A DNA stretch of 64,000 bases from Asticcacaulis excentricus (GCF_003966695.1 NZ_AP018828.1:219501-283500); one strand, 5' to 3'; shown: positions 54,893-64,000, counted from the first letter of the stretch. Translations and numbers: made by a program. The notes: generated from the letters alone by a model not told the origin.

Positions 54893-55012
54893 CGGGTGTC
54901 CCTGTCGAACAGCCGCGCCGAATCGCGCCAGAGGCGACTATGCGGCGATTTGGGAACTAAGCCAAGCGCGTGTTAATATTTATGAACAACCGGTTAAGCG
55001 AGTCGGGTGCGA

Positions 55013-55510
55013 CTAGGCCAGAAGCCCATCGCTGGCGCGGCGCAGAGGGCCGTTATAGGGCTGATCGGTCTTGCGACGACGGTCTGGGCCAAAATAGCTG
55101 GTGCAGCGGATATAGGGGCGCGGGCGCATCACCACGGCGTCGAGACGGCTCAAAAGCGCGCGGGCGGTGAGCGGCTTGGCCACGAACTCATTGACGCCGG
55201 CATCGCGCGCTTCGACGACGCGCGAGCGTTCGGAATGGCCGGTGATCATCACCACGGGCAGGTAGGGATTGACTGAGTCGCTGGCCGTACGCAGCATCCG
55301 GGTGAATTCGACCCCGTCTATGGGGTACATGTTGAAATCGACCAGGGCGATATCGGCGGGAAACTGCCGCAGCAGGTCGAAGGCCTCGGCACCATCACGC
55401 GCTTCGCGCACGTCACGGATGCCCGACCCCTTGAGGATGGCCAGAACGATGGAACGCATGTGCTGATTGTCTTCAACCAGCAGAATTTTCAGGGCACCGT
55501 AATCTGCCAT
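55013..55510 (-). CDS. Response regulator with Arg-rich C-terminal tail
   Basis: 165 residues from the ATG at 55510 (GGGGG lies just upstream). The receiver domain has Glu13, Asp14, phosphoacceptor Asp58 (VDFNMYPIDG), Thr90 and Lys112. After it, about 40 residues carry RPRPYIRCTSYFGPDRRRK and a second GPLRR. CheY-like Cle proteins of Caulobacter bind c-di-GMP through short Arg-rich extensions, so the tail may do the same; this is inference. It is transcribed toward the tipF-like gene. Confidence 0.8.
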   Translation of the reverse strand: MADYGALKILLVEDNQHMRSIVLAILKGSGIRDVREARDGAEAFDLLRQFPADIALVDFNMYPIDGVEFTRMLRTASDSVNPYLPVVMITGHSERSRVVEARDAGVNEFVAKPLTARALLSRLDAVVMRPRPYIRCTSYFGPDRRRKTDQPYNGPLRRASDGLLA

Positions 55511-55744
55511 ATCCCCCAAAGTCCGGATAACGCTCTGCCTATAATGTTATGTAAAGGCGGCGTTGTTTTTGCAAACCTGTGACAAAGAGTAGCGCTGTTA
55601 CGATGAAGGCGCAGCGAGATCAAGCCTAAATAAGCATCCGGTTTTAGAGCATAGGGCGCGAGGCGGCGAAATGTCGCAAGCGATTTGAAAATCAATAATA
55701 TTATTATACGATAAACAATCTGCCGTATGGTAATATATACCCTT

Positions 55745-56641
55745 TTATGTCGCGCCGGACACAACCCACAACGAAGGGTCGAGCGCGCGGTCGCGCCACT
55801 TCAGACGCCAGCACAGATGCGGCCCCGTGGCGCGCCCCTTCTGCCCCACCTGACCGATAATCTGGCCCTTTGTCACCAGATCCCCCGCCTTTACCGTCAG
55901 GGTGGACAGGTGCAGATACATGCTGATCAGGCCCTGTCCGTGGTCGAGCAGAATCAGGCCGCCTTCGAAGTGCAGATCGGGTTCGGCCAGCGCCACGCGC
56001 GCCGTTTGCGGGGCATAGACGGGCGTGCCTTCGGGGGCAGCCATGTCGAAGCCGTAGTGCGGGCTCTTGGGTTCGCCATTGAGGACGCGCTGGTTGCCGA
56101 AGCGTCCGGAATTGACAAACCGGCGCAAGGGCCACTGAAACGGCTGGGTGAACCACGCGGCGTCTTCGCGGTTGGCAAAGCCGGTGTTTTTCAAGTCGCG
56201 CTCTCTGGCGATGCGCGCCAGAAGCGCCGGGTCCGAAGGACTGACCTTATCGGGGGGCAGACCGTCGATGCGCTGAATGTCGTAGGGGGTGCGCAGGATT
56301 TCAAAATCCATGATCGGGCCGGCCCCGATGGCCAGTCGCGCCATGGGCGGCGCATCGCGGTCAAAGCCGATGACGAAATCGCCCTGCGCCGAGGTCAGAC
56401 CGCGCGCCGTGCCGTCAACACTGATTTCCTGACGCGGTTCGGCGCGGCCTATGGCAAAGCCGCCCTGCACAAACTTGCCCGTAAGAGTGTAGGGACCGCT
56501 TTTCAGGGTGCGCGCCCAAACCGAACCATAGGGACGCGGATCGGCGTTCAGAAGACCGGGCGTGACGCTACCGGCGAGGCCCAGCGCAAGCCCGCCCCTC
56601 AGAATGTCTCTCCGCTTTAGCGCCCGTTCAGAGTTTTCCAT
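55745..56641 (-). CDS. M23 (LytM) peptidase, Tat-type signal
   Basis: 298 residues. The N-terminus has a twin-arginine motif (RALKRRDILRGGLALGLAGS). The M23 domain near the C-terminus has HYGFDMAAPEGTPVYA (first His-x3-Asp zinc pair), ILLDHGQGLISMYLHLSTL and GPHLCWRLKWRD. The last motif normally reads HLHW; here the second His is Cys. Whether it cleaves peptidoglycan or acts as a regulator like degenerate EnvC/NlpD is open. It overlaps the DUF2093 gene by 25 bp. Confidence 0.85.
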   Translation of the reverse strand: MENSERALKRRDILRGGLALGLAGSVTPGLLNADPRPYGSVWARTLKSGPYTLTGKFVQGGFAIGRAEPRQEISVDGTARGLTSAQGDFVIGFDRDAPPMARLAIGAGPIMDFEILRTPYDIQRIDGLPPDKVSPSDPALLARIARERDLKNTGFANREDAAWFTQPFQWPLRRFVNSGRFGNQRVLNGEPKSPHYGFDMAAPEGTPVYAPQTARVALAEPDLHFEGGLILLDHGQGLISMYLHLSTLTVKAGDLVTKGQIIGQVGQKGRATGPHLCWRLKWRDRALDPSLWVVSGAT

Positions 56642-56835
56642 CGGGCCGTGGCCTCTTCCGGCCCGGCATAGGCCTCCTGCGTGCGGGGGTTCCAGTAGCG
56701 CAGGGCCTCCAACGGTATCTGCTTGCCCGACACGGCGCAGATCACGAACTTGCCCGGACGCATGACGGCGTATTCACCGTCTCCATAATGGAGGATGGCC
56801 TGATCGGGGAGGGGTGGCTTGGCATGCATGTTCAT
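56617..56835 (-). CDS. DUF2093 protein
   Basis: 72 residues: LHYGDGEYAVMRPGKFVICAVSGKQIPLEALRYWNPRTQEAY is the DUF2093 core, a small alphaproteobacterial protein of unknown function. It lies between xseA and the M23 gene, all on one strand with very short gaps or overlaps, indicating an operon. The ATG at 56835 is preceded by purine-rich sequence. Confidence 0.88.
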   Translation of the reverse strand: MNMHAKPPLPDQAILHYGDGEYAVMRPGKFVICAVSGKQIPLEALRYWNPRTQEAYAGPEEATARWKTLNGR

Positions 56836-56872
56836 GCGCCCAAGATAGGCCCGACCACGGTGGGGCGCAAGA

Positions 56873-58516
56873 TTAAAACAGGCTGCCCTGTTCCGGTTTG
56901 GGGGGCGCGGGGCGGGGTTTCGGAGTGGGTTTGGACGGCGGGGCTGAGGTGCCGTCGCTGGCCACGACGCCGAGCGTGCGGTCGCCCTTGAAGGTCAGAG
57001 TCAGGGCTTCGCCGGCGCTCACACCATCGGGTGAGGTGACGAGGTGGCCGTCGGCGCGGCTGACGCGGGCGAAACCGAGGTTCAGCGGCCGGTCGGGGTC
57101 AAGGCTGAGGCGCAACTGATCGAGCCGGTGCAGGCGTTCGGCTTTCTGGCTAAGCAGGCGGTCGAAAGCGGTGGCCAGACGTTGCTCTAACTCAGGCAAC
57201 CGGGCGCGGCGTTCAGCATCATCGAGGCGACGGTTGAGGGCCGCGTCGAAACGCTGGCTCAAGCGGCTGAGGGTTTCGCGCTTCAGATCGAGCGGACGCA
57301 GGGTCAGGGCCGGGGTCAGGCGCGCCGACAGGCGGGTAAATTCAACCCTTTGCCGTTCCACGCCGCGTGTCAGGGCCGCCGTCGCACGCTCGGACAGTTG
57401 CGTCACGCGCTCGGCCTTGAGCTGGCGCGGGCGCTCCAGCAGGGCGGGCGAAAAGCGCGCCGCCGTGCGGGCAAAGGCCGTGTCGTGGGCATTGAGATTG
57501 CGCAACAGCCCGCCGCCCAGCCGGTGTGCCGCGTAGTCGAGCCTCTGTTGCGCGGCGTCGATCAGGTCCTGCGGCCTGGGCAGGGCGCGCCCCAGCAGGG
57601 CCACGCGCTCACGCCGGTTGCGCAGGGCCTGATCAAAACTGCCCAGACGGCGGCGTTCCAGATCGAGCACAAAGCCGCGCAGTTCGCTCAGGACAGGCGT
57701 CGCCATTTCCGCCGCCCCGGTGGGGGTGGGGGCGCGGCGATCCGACACAAAGTCGATCAGGGTAGTGTCGGTTTCGTGCCCGACGGCGGAAATCACGGGA
57801 AGGGTGCAGGCGGCGACGGCGCGCGCCAGCCCTTCGTCATTGAAGGCCCACAAGTCTTCGACCGAACCGCCGCCGCGCGCCACGATCAGCACGTCCGGGC
57901 GCGGCACAGCCCCCGATTGAAACCCGTTCAGCGCCTGAATGATCTGCGGCGGGGCGGCGTCGCCCTGCACAATGACGGGCCAGACGATGACGCGGCAGGG
58001 CCAGCGGTCGCGGATGCGGTGCAGGATGTCGCGGATGACCGCCCCGGTGGGCGAGGTGATGACGCCGATGGTTTTCGGCGCGAAGGGCAGGCGTTTTTTG
58101 CGTTCCGCTGCAAACAGCCCCTCGCCGTGCAGTTTCGCCTTGGTGCGCTCAAGCTGCGCCAGAAGCGCACCGATCCCGGCGGCTTCGAGGCTCTCGATCA
58201 CGATCTGATACTTGGACGAGGCGGGGAAGGTGGTCAGCTTGCCCGTGACGATAACCTCAAGCCCGGCCTGCGGTTGCGCTTTCAGGCGGCTGACATTGCC
58301 CTTCCAGATAACGCCGTCGATGGCGGCGCGGTCGTCCTTCAGCGTCAGATAGACGTGGCCGGAGGTATGCCGCGTGACCTTGGAGATTTCGCCACGCAGC
58401 CGCACATGGTCATAGGCGCTTTCAATCGTGCGTTTGAGCGCGCCGGCCAGTTCGGATACCGACCACGGCGGGCTGTTGGACTGCGAATCAACGGGGCTGA
58501 GCAGGTCTTCGGACAT
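56873..58516 (-). CDS. xseA: Exodeoxyribonuclease VII large subunit
   Basis: 547 residues. N-terminal OB domain ([54 protein letters not shown]) and catalytic domain with [48 protein letters not shown] and [30 protein letters not shown], then the long coiled coil. With XseB (not in this window) it degrades single-stranded DNA. The C-terminal tail is Pro/Lys-rich. Confidence 0.96.
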   Translation of the reverse strand: MSEDLLSPVDSQSNSPPWSVSELAGALKRTIESAYDHVRLRGEISKVTRHTSGHVYLTLKDDRAAIDGVIWKGNVSRLKAQPQAGLEVIVTGKLTTFPASSKYQIVIESLEAAGIGALLAQLERTKAKLHGEGLFAAERKKRLPFAPKTIGVITSPTGAVIRDILHRIRDRWPCRVIVWPVIVQGDAAPPQIIQALNGFQSGAVPRPDVLIVARGGGSVEDLWAFNDEGLARAVAACTLPVISAVGHETDTTLIDFVSDRRAPTPTGAAEMATPVLSELRGFVLDLERRRLGSFDQALRNRRERVALLGRALPRPQDLIDAAQQRLDYAAHRLGGGLLRNLNAHDTAFARTAARFSPALLERPRQLKAERVTQLSERATAALTRGVERQRVEFTRLSARLTPALTLRPLDLKRETLSRLSQRFDAALNRRLDDAERRARLPELEQRLATAFDRLLSQKAERLHRLDQLRLSLDPDRPLNLGFARVSRADGHLVTSPDGVSAGEALTLTFKGDRTLGVVASDGTSAPPSKPTPKPRPAPPKPEQGSLF

Positions 58517-58640
58517 GTCATCCGTTTACCTCTGACGCGTAAAACTGTCACGCGACGAAATGACCGGTTGCGCGCATGTAAATAACGTTGTTTTCTTCAT
58601 TTTGTGCTAAACTAGAGCGATAAAAAGAGGAAGGCACCTG

Positions 58641-59561
58641 ATGATCACCGAAACAAACGCACCGGTTTCCGAGGTCCAGCGGCGGGAGGCTCAGCGCCTG
58701 AGCGCCTTGCGCACTCTGGAGATTCTCGACAGCGAGGCCGAGCCCGAATTTGATCAGGTCACCCGTCTGGCGGCGGATGTGTTTGACTGTCCGATCGCCG
58801 CCATCTCGCTGATCGACGCGATTCGCCAGTGGTTTAAATCGAGTGTCGGCCTGTCGGTCTGTGAAACGCCGCGCGAACAGGCCTTTTGTGACTATACGAT
58901 CTGCCGCGATGAGGTGATGGTGGTGCTGGACGCCACCAAGGACCCGCGCTTTGCCAATAATCCTTTGGTTCTGGGCGATACCCATATCCGTTTCTATGCC
59001 GGGGCGCCGATTCGCTTCGGGGAGGTGCTGGTCGGCTCCCTGTGCGTTATCGACACCGAAGCGCGCGCCGAATTCAACGACCGTGATCGGGCGCGTCTGA
59101 CCACGCTGGCGGCCACGGTGTCGTCGCTGATGACCCTGCGCAAGGACGCCCAGATGCAGAAGGCGATTGTGCGCCGCTGCAACGAAAATCAGAAGAAGCT
59201 GGAGATGATGGAGGCGGTGGCCGGCGTCGGCTACTGGCACGTCGATCTGGAAAATCAGACGGTGGAATGGTCGCAGGGCGTGTACCGCATCCATGGCCTG
59301 ACGCCGCAAATCTTCCACCCCAACCTGACCAATGCGCTGGAATGTTATCACCCCGACGACCGTCAGCGCGTGAGCGATTGCGTGAAGGCCGCCGCCTATC
59401 GCGGTGAGGGCTACAGCTTCGAAGCGCGGCTGGTGCGCGCCGATGGCGACATCCGCACGGTTTTCAGTCAGGGCTCGGTCGAATGCGACGAGGCGGGGCA
59501 GCCTCTGTCGCTGTTCGGCGTGCTTCAGGACGTGACGGGACGCAAATCTATAGCGGCGTGA
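58641..59561 (+). CDS. GAF-PAS sensor protein without output domain
   Basis: 306 residues: a GAF domain (about 20-170, with ITRLAADVFDCPIAAISLIDA-like start VTRLAADVFDCPIAAISLID and FYAGAPIRFGEVLVGSLCVIDTEAR) and a PAS domain (about 195-305, GVGYWHVDLENQTVEWSQGVYRIHGLTP and LFGVLQDVTGRK). No kinase, GGDEF or other output follows; the gene ends after the PAS domain. AGAGGAAGG precedes the ATG. Could signal by protein contact. Ligand unknown. Confidence 0.85.
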   Translation: MITETNAPVSEVQRREAQRLSALRTLEILDSEAEPEFDQVTRLAADVFDCPIAAISLIDAIRQWFKSSVGLSVCETPREQAFCDYTICRDEVMVVLDATKDPRFANNPLVLGDTHIRFYAGAPIRFGEVLVGSLCVIDTEARAEFNDRDRARLTTLAATVSSLMTLRKDAQMQKAIVRRCNENQKKLEMMEAVAGVGYWHVDLENQTVEWSQGVYRIHGLTPQIFHPNLTNALECYHPDDRQRVSDCVKAAAYRGEGYSFEARLVRADGDIRTVFSQGSVECDEAGQPLSLFGVLQDVTGRKSIAA

Positions 59562-59594
59562 GGTGGGGCAGAAGGTGAGTATATGTGTTGATTT

Positions 59595-59819
59595 TCACTT
59601 GGCCCCAAAGCGCTTGGCGATAACAACGATAATATACAGGCACACCCATGTTGCGCAGACCTGAATCAGATCAATTTGAAAATTATATAGAAATTCGGAT
59701 TCAAAAAGTCTTTTTAATCCGAATTGCCAGACGTTCAGACCCACAATGAAGACAAGGTAAGCACCGAGAATGACGGTGATTGTGCCCATGCCTTTCAATG
59801 TTTTGAACCATATATTCAA
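59595..59819 (-). CDS. Small two-helix membrane protein
   Basis: 74 residues with two hydrophobic segments (GTITVILGAYLVFIVGLNVW and LIQVCATWVCLYIIVVIA). More AT-rich than its neighbours. Convergent to the GAF-PAS gene and upstream of the topA 3' end. The family is unknown. Confidence 0.6.
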   Translation of the reverse strand: MNIWFKTLKGMGTITVILGAYLVFIVGLNVWQFGLKRLFESEFLYNFQIDLIQVCATWVCLYIIVVIAKRFGAK

Positions 59820-59917
59820 TACCGCCCCCGGTTAAGTTTCAGGCTGTGCTGATGATTTAACGTTTGCGATCTTTCTCCTCCCCTTGGCATAGCCGCAGGG
59901 AGGAGAGGAGGGAGGGC

Positions 59918-62521
59918 TTAAGCCTCCGCCTCGGCCTTTTTGGCGGTGGAGGCCTTCTTCGCCGCTGGTTTTTTCGCAGCCGCCTTCTTGGCCGGGGCTT
60001 TTTTGGCCGCGGTCTTTTTCACGCCGCCCTTGGCCTCGATCAGCGCCAGCGCCTGTTCCAGCGTCACGTCTTCGGGCTGGGTGTCCTTGGGGATGGTGGC
60101 ATTGACCTTGCCGCACTTAACGTAAGGGCCATAACGACCGGCCATGACCTGAATGGCGTCGCCCGATTCCGGGTGCGCCCCCAGCTCTTTCAGCGGCGCC
60201 ACCGATGAGGCCTTACCCTTGGCATTGGCGCGCTTTTCGGCCAGCAGCACGACGGCGCGGTTGAGGCCCACTTCGAAAATGTCGTCGAAGCTCGGCAGGT
60301 TGGCATAGGTCTTTTCGTGCTCGATAAACGGCCCGAAACGGCCCAGCGCCGCCGTGATCGGCTTACCGTCTTCGGGGTGGTCGCCGACTTTTCGCGGCAG
60401 GGACAACAGTTTCAGCGCGCGGTCGAGATCAATCGACGCCGGTGGCCAGGCCTTGGGCAGGGACGAGCGCTTGGGCTTGTCGTCCTTGGACTCCGCCTCG
60501 CCAAGTTGCACATAGGGGCCGAAACGCCCGATTTTCAGCGACACCACCTTGCCGGTGTCCGGATCATTGCCCAGTTCGCGGTCACCGGAGGCGGCGGTGT
60601 CTTCCGAGGCGTTTTCCGGATTGCCGACGGGGCGGGTATATTTGCATTCCGGGTAGTTGGAGCAGCCGACAAAGGCCCCGAAGCGCGAGGTCTTCAGGCT
60701 CAGTTGGCCCGTGCCGCAGGTCGGGCAGGCGCGTGGGTTGGAGCCATCGCCCTTGTCCGGGAAGATGTGCGGGCCCAGCGCGTCATTGAGACGGTCCAGC
60801 ACTTCGGAGACGCGGAATTCGCTGATTTCCCCGGCCTTGGCGTGAAAATCCTGCCAGAATTCACGCAGCAGCGCCTTCCAGTTCAGATCGCCCGCCGAAA
60901 CCAGGTCGAGCTTTTCTTCGAGATCGGCGGTAAAATCATACTGCACGTAGCGCGAGAAAAACTGATCGAGGAAGGCGGTGACCAGACGGCCCTTGTCTTC
61001 CGGGATAAAGCGGTTCTTGTCCATGCGCACGTAGTCGCGGTCGCGCAGAACGCTGAGGATCGAGGCGTAGGTCGAGGGGCGACCAATGCCCAGCTCTTCC
61101 ATGCGCTTGACCAGCGAGGCTTCGGAATAGCGCGGCGGCGGCTCGGTGAAGTGCTGGGCCGGCTTGATGTCGTGCACATCGACCAGCGTACCGGTGCGCA
61201 GTTGCGGCAGGCGGCCACCGTCCTCGTCCGTCTCGTCGTCCTTGCCCTCTTCATAGAGCGCCAAATAGCCGTCGAAGGTGATGACCTGACCCGTGGCGCG
61301 CAGACCGATCGACCTGTCCTGATTGAGGAGGTCAATCGTGGTCTTTTCGACGCGGGCGGCCTCCATCTGGGCCGCCATGGTGCGCTTCCAGATCAGTTCG
61401 TACAGGCGCGCCTGATCGCCTTCGAGGCGCAGGGTCTCCGGACGGCGGAAGATGGAGGTCGGGCGGATGGCTTCGTGGGCCTCCTGTGCGTTCTTGGCCT
61501 TGACCTTGTAGAGGCGCGGTTCGGACGGCACATAGGCGCTGCCGAAGCGCTCGCCCACGGCCTTGCGAATCTCGCCTATGGCCGCCGGGTCGATAAACAC
61601 ACCATCGGTCCGCATATAGGTGATCAGGCCGGTCGTTTCGCCGCCAATATCGACGCCTTCGTAAAGTTTCTGGGCCGTCTGCATGGTGCGCTGCGCCGAG
61701 AAACCCAATTTACGCGCCGCCTCCTGTTGCAGGGTCGAGGTGGTGAAGGGCGGCGGCGGGGTGCGCTTGCCCGGTTTCTGTTCGACCGATTCGACGGCGA
61801 ATTTCGATAGCGAGATGGCTTTGCGCGCCGCTTCGGCCTTTTCGGCGTCGTTGAGGTCGAACTTGGCGAGCTTCTTGCCGTTCAGGACGTTCAGACGCGC
61901 CGTGAAGGGCGGCGAATTGGCTGACACCTCGGCATCGACGGTCCAGTATTCTTCGGACTTGAACTTTTCGATCTCAAGCTCGCGATCAACGATGATCTTG
62001 AGCGCCACCGACTGCACGCGGCCGGCCGAACGCGCGCCCGGCAGCTTGCGCCACAGAACGGGCGACAGGGTAAAGCCCACGAGGTAATCAAGCGCGCGAC
62101 GCGCCAGATAGGCCTCGACCAGCTCCATATCGATCTGACGCGGGGCGGCCATGGCCTCCTGAACCGAAGCCTTGGTGATGGCGTTAAAGGTGACGCGCTC
62201 GACGATCTTTTCCTTCAACACCTTCTTTTTATTGAGCACTTCCAGCACGTGCCACGAAATGGCCTCGCCTTCGCGGTCCGGGTCGGTGGCCAGAATGACG
62301 CGGTCGGACTTCTTTGCGGCATCGGCGATATCGCTCAGGCGCTTATTGGCCTTTGCGTCCACCTCCCAGCTCATGGCGAAGTCTTCGTCCGGTTTGACCG
62401 AACCGTCTTTCGAGGGCAGGTCGCGCACGTGGCCGTAGGAGGCCAGCACGGTATAGTCCTTACCCAGGTATTTGTTGATGGTTTTGGCCTTGGCCGGGCT
62501 TTCGACGATGACGAGGTTCAT
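59918..62521 (-). CDS. topA: DNA topoisomerase I
   Basis: 867 residues. TOPRIM domain at the N-terminus (MNLVIVESPAKAKTINKYLG; acidic DPDREGE), catalytic Tyr302 in GLITYMRTDGV, and the zinc-binding region CPTCGTGQLSLKTSRFGAFVGCSNYPECKYTRP. C-terminal repeats and a Lys/Ala-rich tail (KKAPAKKAAAKKPAAKK) are typical of alphaproteobacterial TopA. It relaxes negative supercoils. Often linked to rnr in Caulobacterales; here they are separated by about 13 kb. Confidence 0.97.
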   Translation of the reverse strand: MNLVIVESPAKAKTINKYLGKDYTVLASYGHVRDLPSKDGSVKPDEDFAMSWEVDAKANKRLSDIADAAKKSDRVILATDPDREGEAISWHVLEVLNKKKVLKEKIVERVTFNAITKASVQEAMAAPRQIDMELVEAYLARRALDYLVGFTLSPVLWRKLPGARSAGRVQSVALKIIVDRELEIEKFKSEEYWTVDAEVSANSPPFTARLNVLNGKKLAKFDLNDAEKAEAARKAISLSKFAVESVEQKPGKRTPPPPFTTSTLQQEAARKLGFSAQRTMQTAQKLYEGVDIGGETTGLITYMRTDGVFIDPAAIGEIRKAVGERFGSAYVPSEPRLYKVKAKNAQEAHEAIRPTSIFRRPETLRLEGDQARLYELIWKRTMAAQMEAARVEKTTIDLLNQDRSIGLRATGQVITFDGYLALYEEGKDDETDEDGGRLPQLRTGTLVDVHDIKPAQHFTEPPPRYSEASLVKRMEELGIGRPSTYASILSVLRDRDYVRMDKNRFIPEDKGRLVTAFLDQFFSRYVQYDFTADLEEKLDLVSAGDLNWKALLREFWQDFHAKAGEISEFRVSEVLDRLNDALGPHIFPDKGDGSNPRACPTCGTGQLSLKTSRFGAFVGCSNYPECKYTRPVGNPENASEDTAASGDRELGNDPDTGKVVSLKIGRFGPYVQLGEAESKDDKPKRSSLPKAWPPASIDLDRALKLLSLPRKVGDHPEDGKPITAALGRFGPFIEHEKTYANLPSFDDIFEVGLNRAVVLLAEKRANAKGKASSVAPLKELGAHPESGDAIQVMAGRYGPYVKCGKVNATIPKDTQPEDVTLEQALALIEAKGGVKKTAAKKAPAKKAAAKKPAAKKASTAKKAEAEA

Positions 62522-62721
62522 GAGGTCTTTAATAGGAGGAAAACCGACAATAGCAATAAGCGGTCGCTGAAAATTCCCGCCAACATGGGCTTGTGCGGCC
62601 AGCGTGTCAACGCAGAGGCGAAATTCAACCGGACGGCGGTTGATTTTGATGGTTGCAACTATAGGTTAAATTGGGATATGGTTCTCACTTAAGTCGTATA
62701 AAAACAGACCCAGATAATCGC

Positions 62722-62907
62722 ATGAGTGACACCCCTGCTTCCCCGCCGGACACCCCGGCCTATATCACCGACTCCGAACACAGGGCCGAGGTGATCCGCT
62801 ATATCCGCGATATGACGAAAGAGCTGTCGGTGCTAGCCGAACGGGCGCAATGCCCGCCGCTCAGCGACTGCCTGCGCAAGGCTTATCAGAAGGCGGGCGG
62901 GTTTTGA
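62722..62907 (+). CDS. Small hypothetical protein
   Basis: 61 residues from the ATG at 62722: MSDTPASPPDTPAYITDSEH, then RAEVIRYIRDMTKELSVLAERAQCPPLSDCLRKAYQKAGGF. Helical, two cysteines, no signal. Divergent from topA with 200 bp between. The ribosome-binding site is weak. Similar small proteins occur near topA in related genomes by recollection, so the gene is probably real. Confidence 0.55.
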   Translation: MSDTPASPPDTPAYITDSEHRAEVIRYIRDMTKELSVLAERAQCPPLSDCLRKAYQKAGGF

Positions 62908-62943
62908 GACAAGCCGCTGAGAACGCTGCCAGAAGCCGCGGTG

Positions 62944-63756
62944 TTACCGGGCCTTTTGCAGCGTTTCAATATAGGCCTGATTGCTGGCCAGCTTTGCCCT
63001 TTCTTTGGTCAGAGCGGCTCCGGTCAGATTGCCTTTTTCCAGTAAGGCCGGAAGACGGCCGTTGAGTTCGGCCGCCTCTTGCAATTGTCCCGCTTTCAGA
63101 GCGTCCGTCATCTCGCTGTAGGTCAAATCGTAGCGGTGCTGACCTATGTTTCTGAGCATAGCGTCTGCGTGGGTTTTACGCCCCGGAACTTCCCGAAGCA
63201 GCGCATCATAGGCATCCATGTCCATGGCGTAGCCATTGCCACTGATGGCGACCGCATAAGCCAGCCGGAACCAGAGATCAGAGAAATATTTGCGATTGCC
63301 AGGGGCAAGGCACAGCCTCGACGTATAGATTTGCCGGACCTTCATGTACGCCTTAAGATTCCGATCAAAAACGTGCGAGGGCTGGGTGATATCCTGATAA
63401 TCGTTACGCAGACAGCTTTTGATGCCATAATTGATGTAGGTGAGGGGAAGGCTCGTCCGGTTATGCGGAAGATGCAGATAGAGATGATGGGGGACTGAGT
63501 TTCCGAAATCAAAGCTCAGGGTAGCGTCCTGATAGCCACGCACCTGATCGGCCGGGATGGTGATCTGCCGTTTCCCGTCAACCAGCGTGGCCAATAAGGG
63601 GGCGTTGCCCTGTGCGGAGTCGAGTTTGACCTCTTTCAGGTCGTTACCCGTTACGGTTATTTGTATCAGGTAGTCTGAGCTTTGGGCGTTGACAGGGGCG
63701 GTGGCGACAGCCGTCACTAAGGCTACCGCAGACAGGTACGGAGTCACGATGGGCAT
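62944..63756 (-). CDS. Exported protein of unknown function
   Basis: 270 residues with a signal peptide (MPIVTPYLSAVALVTAVATAPVNAQS). The first third is beta-rich (YLIQITVTGNDLKEVKLDSAQGN); the rest is helical with TPR-like periodicity (MLRNIGQHRYDLTYSEMTDALKAGQLQEAAELNGRLPALLEKG). Two cysteines. It follows the next gene by 10 bp on the same strand. Not recognised. Confidence 0.7.
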   Translation of the reverse strand: MPIVTPYLSAVALVTAVATAPVNAQSSDYLIQITVTGNDLKEVKLDSAQGNAPLLATLVDGKRQITIPADQVRGYQDATLSFDFGNSVPHHLYLHLPHNRTSLPLTYINYGIKSCLRNDYQDITQPSHVFDRNLKAYMKVRQIYTSRLCLAPGNRKYFSDLWFRLAYAVAISGNGYAMDMDAYDALLREVPGRKTHADAMLRNIGQHRYDLTYSEMTDALKAGQLQEAAELNGRLPALLEKGNLTGAALTKERAKLASNQAYIETLQKAR

Positions 63757-63766
63757 ACCGGATCTT

Positions 63767-64000
63767 TCAGGTTGAAGAGGTTTTAGGCGTAAATTGGGCG
63801 CCGATCAGCGCCCCGATGAGGGCCACCAGCATTTTCCAGGCTCCGCTGTAATAGGCCTGCATTCTGGTCTCAAAGCTGGCGGCGTCCTTGATGAGTAGAT
63901 CAACCCCGGGTGGTGCAACTTGAGTCTGCCAGAGATTGGCGGCCACCGCGCTTTGACCCAGCCAGTACCACAGGACAAAGCACCCCAGAACGCCTATGCC
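63767..64000 (-). CDS. Membrane protein, N-terminus beyond window edge
   Basis: The last 77 residues are read from the DNA: an open frame from the edge with two hydrophobic segments (GVLGCFVLWYWLGQSAVAA and AWKMLVALIGALIGAQFTP) separated by a soluble linker (VDLLIKDAASFETRMQAYY). The stop lies 10 bp before the exported protein gene, so they form an operon. Family unknown. Confidence 0.6.
   Translation of the reverse strand, partial: GIGVLGCFVLWYWLGQSAVAANLWQTQVAPPGVDLLIKDAASFETRMQAYYSGAWKMLVALIGALIGAQFTPKTSST

Noticed and set aside
53720-58585. Long plus-strand frames opposite the tipF-like and xseA genes
   Set aside because: Antisense shadows with no recognisable domain; the minus-strand genes have clear domains.

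Overview
The window is about 64 kb of GC-rich chromosome that reads as an alphaproteobacterium of the order Caulobacterales, with Asticcacaulis or a close relative as the best guess. This is inferred from gene content and order: large TonB-dependent receptors, a TipF-like degenerate EAL protein, stand-alone CheY-like regulators, a CheY/CheZ pair, and the alphaproteobacterial block methyltransferase-comF-grxC-nitrilase-DUF1178. No 16S rRNA is present to confirm it. I found no rRNA, tRNA, CRISPR array, phage or complete insertion sequence. Nearly all genes are densely packed housekeeping or envelope genes, and the high GC content produces very long false antisense reading frames.

Layout. 0-7 kb: two DUF2059-like exported proteins, secA, a lipoprotein parvulin and argJ. 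7-9.3 kb: a small exported protein, then a Phd/VapC-type toxin-antitoxin pair translationally chained to mutT. 9.3-13.4 kb: methyltransferase (minus strand) and the comF-grxC-nitrilase-DUF1178 block. 13.5-24.5 kb: DsbD, an epimerase-like protein, a small tyrosine phosphatase, a flavoprotein, several small envelope proteins, an FMN reductase, a CDF transporter, and DNA repair genes (UDG-like, SRAP, Tag) around rluF. 25-30 kb: a repeat-bearing secreted protein, a candidate small RNA, and a FecI-FecR-TonB receptor cassette. 30-39.5 kb: a glycosyltransferase pair, Mug, aroC, a J-domain protein, pdxH, a HAD phosphatase, an APH-like/AAA kinase fusion and a DUF1499 protein. 39.6-48.5 kb: a very large TonB receptor, rpmG, rnr, ribF and a MaoC hydratase. 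48.8-56 kb: a motility and c-di-GMP signalling zone (CheY, CheZ, two further response regulators, a TipF-like protein). 55.7-64 kb: an M23 peptidase, DUF2093, xseA, a GAF-PAS sensor, topA and exported proteins of unknown function.

What stands out. (1) A CheZ phosphatase whose C-terminus carries the same ten-residue acidic peptide three times. (2) A dispersed 106-bp palindromic element with matching terminal inverted repeats and several single-hairpin relatives, one full copy being flanked by a 13-bp direct repeat. (3) A SRAP protein translationally coupled to a uracil-DNA-glycosylase-like protein. (4) A toxin-antitoxin module wired into mutT by consecutive ATGA overlaps. (5) A truncated VapC remnant next to an unrecognised zinc-finger-like gene. 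(6) A glycosyltransferase coupled to a protein resembling the N-terminal domain of plant sphingolipid glycosyltransferases. I do not see a clear multi-gene defence or biosynthetic system that is wholly new. All functional statements rest on reading motifs by eye.
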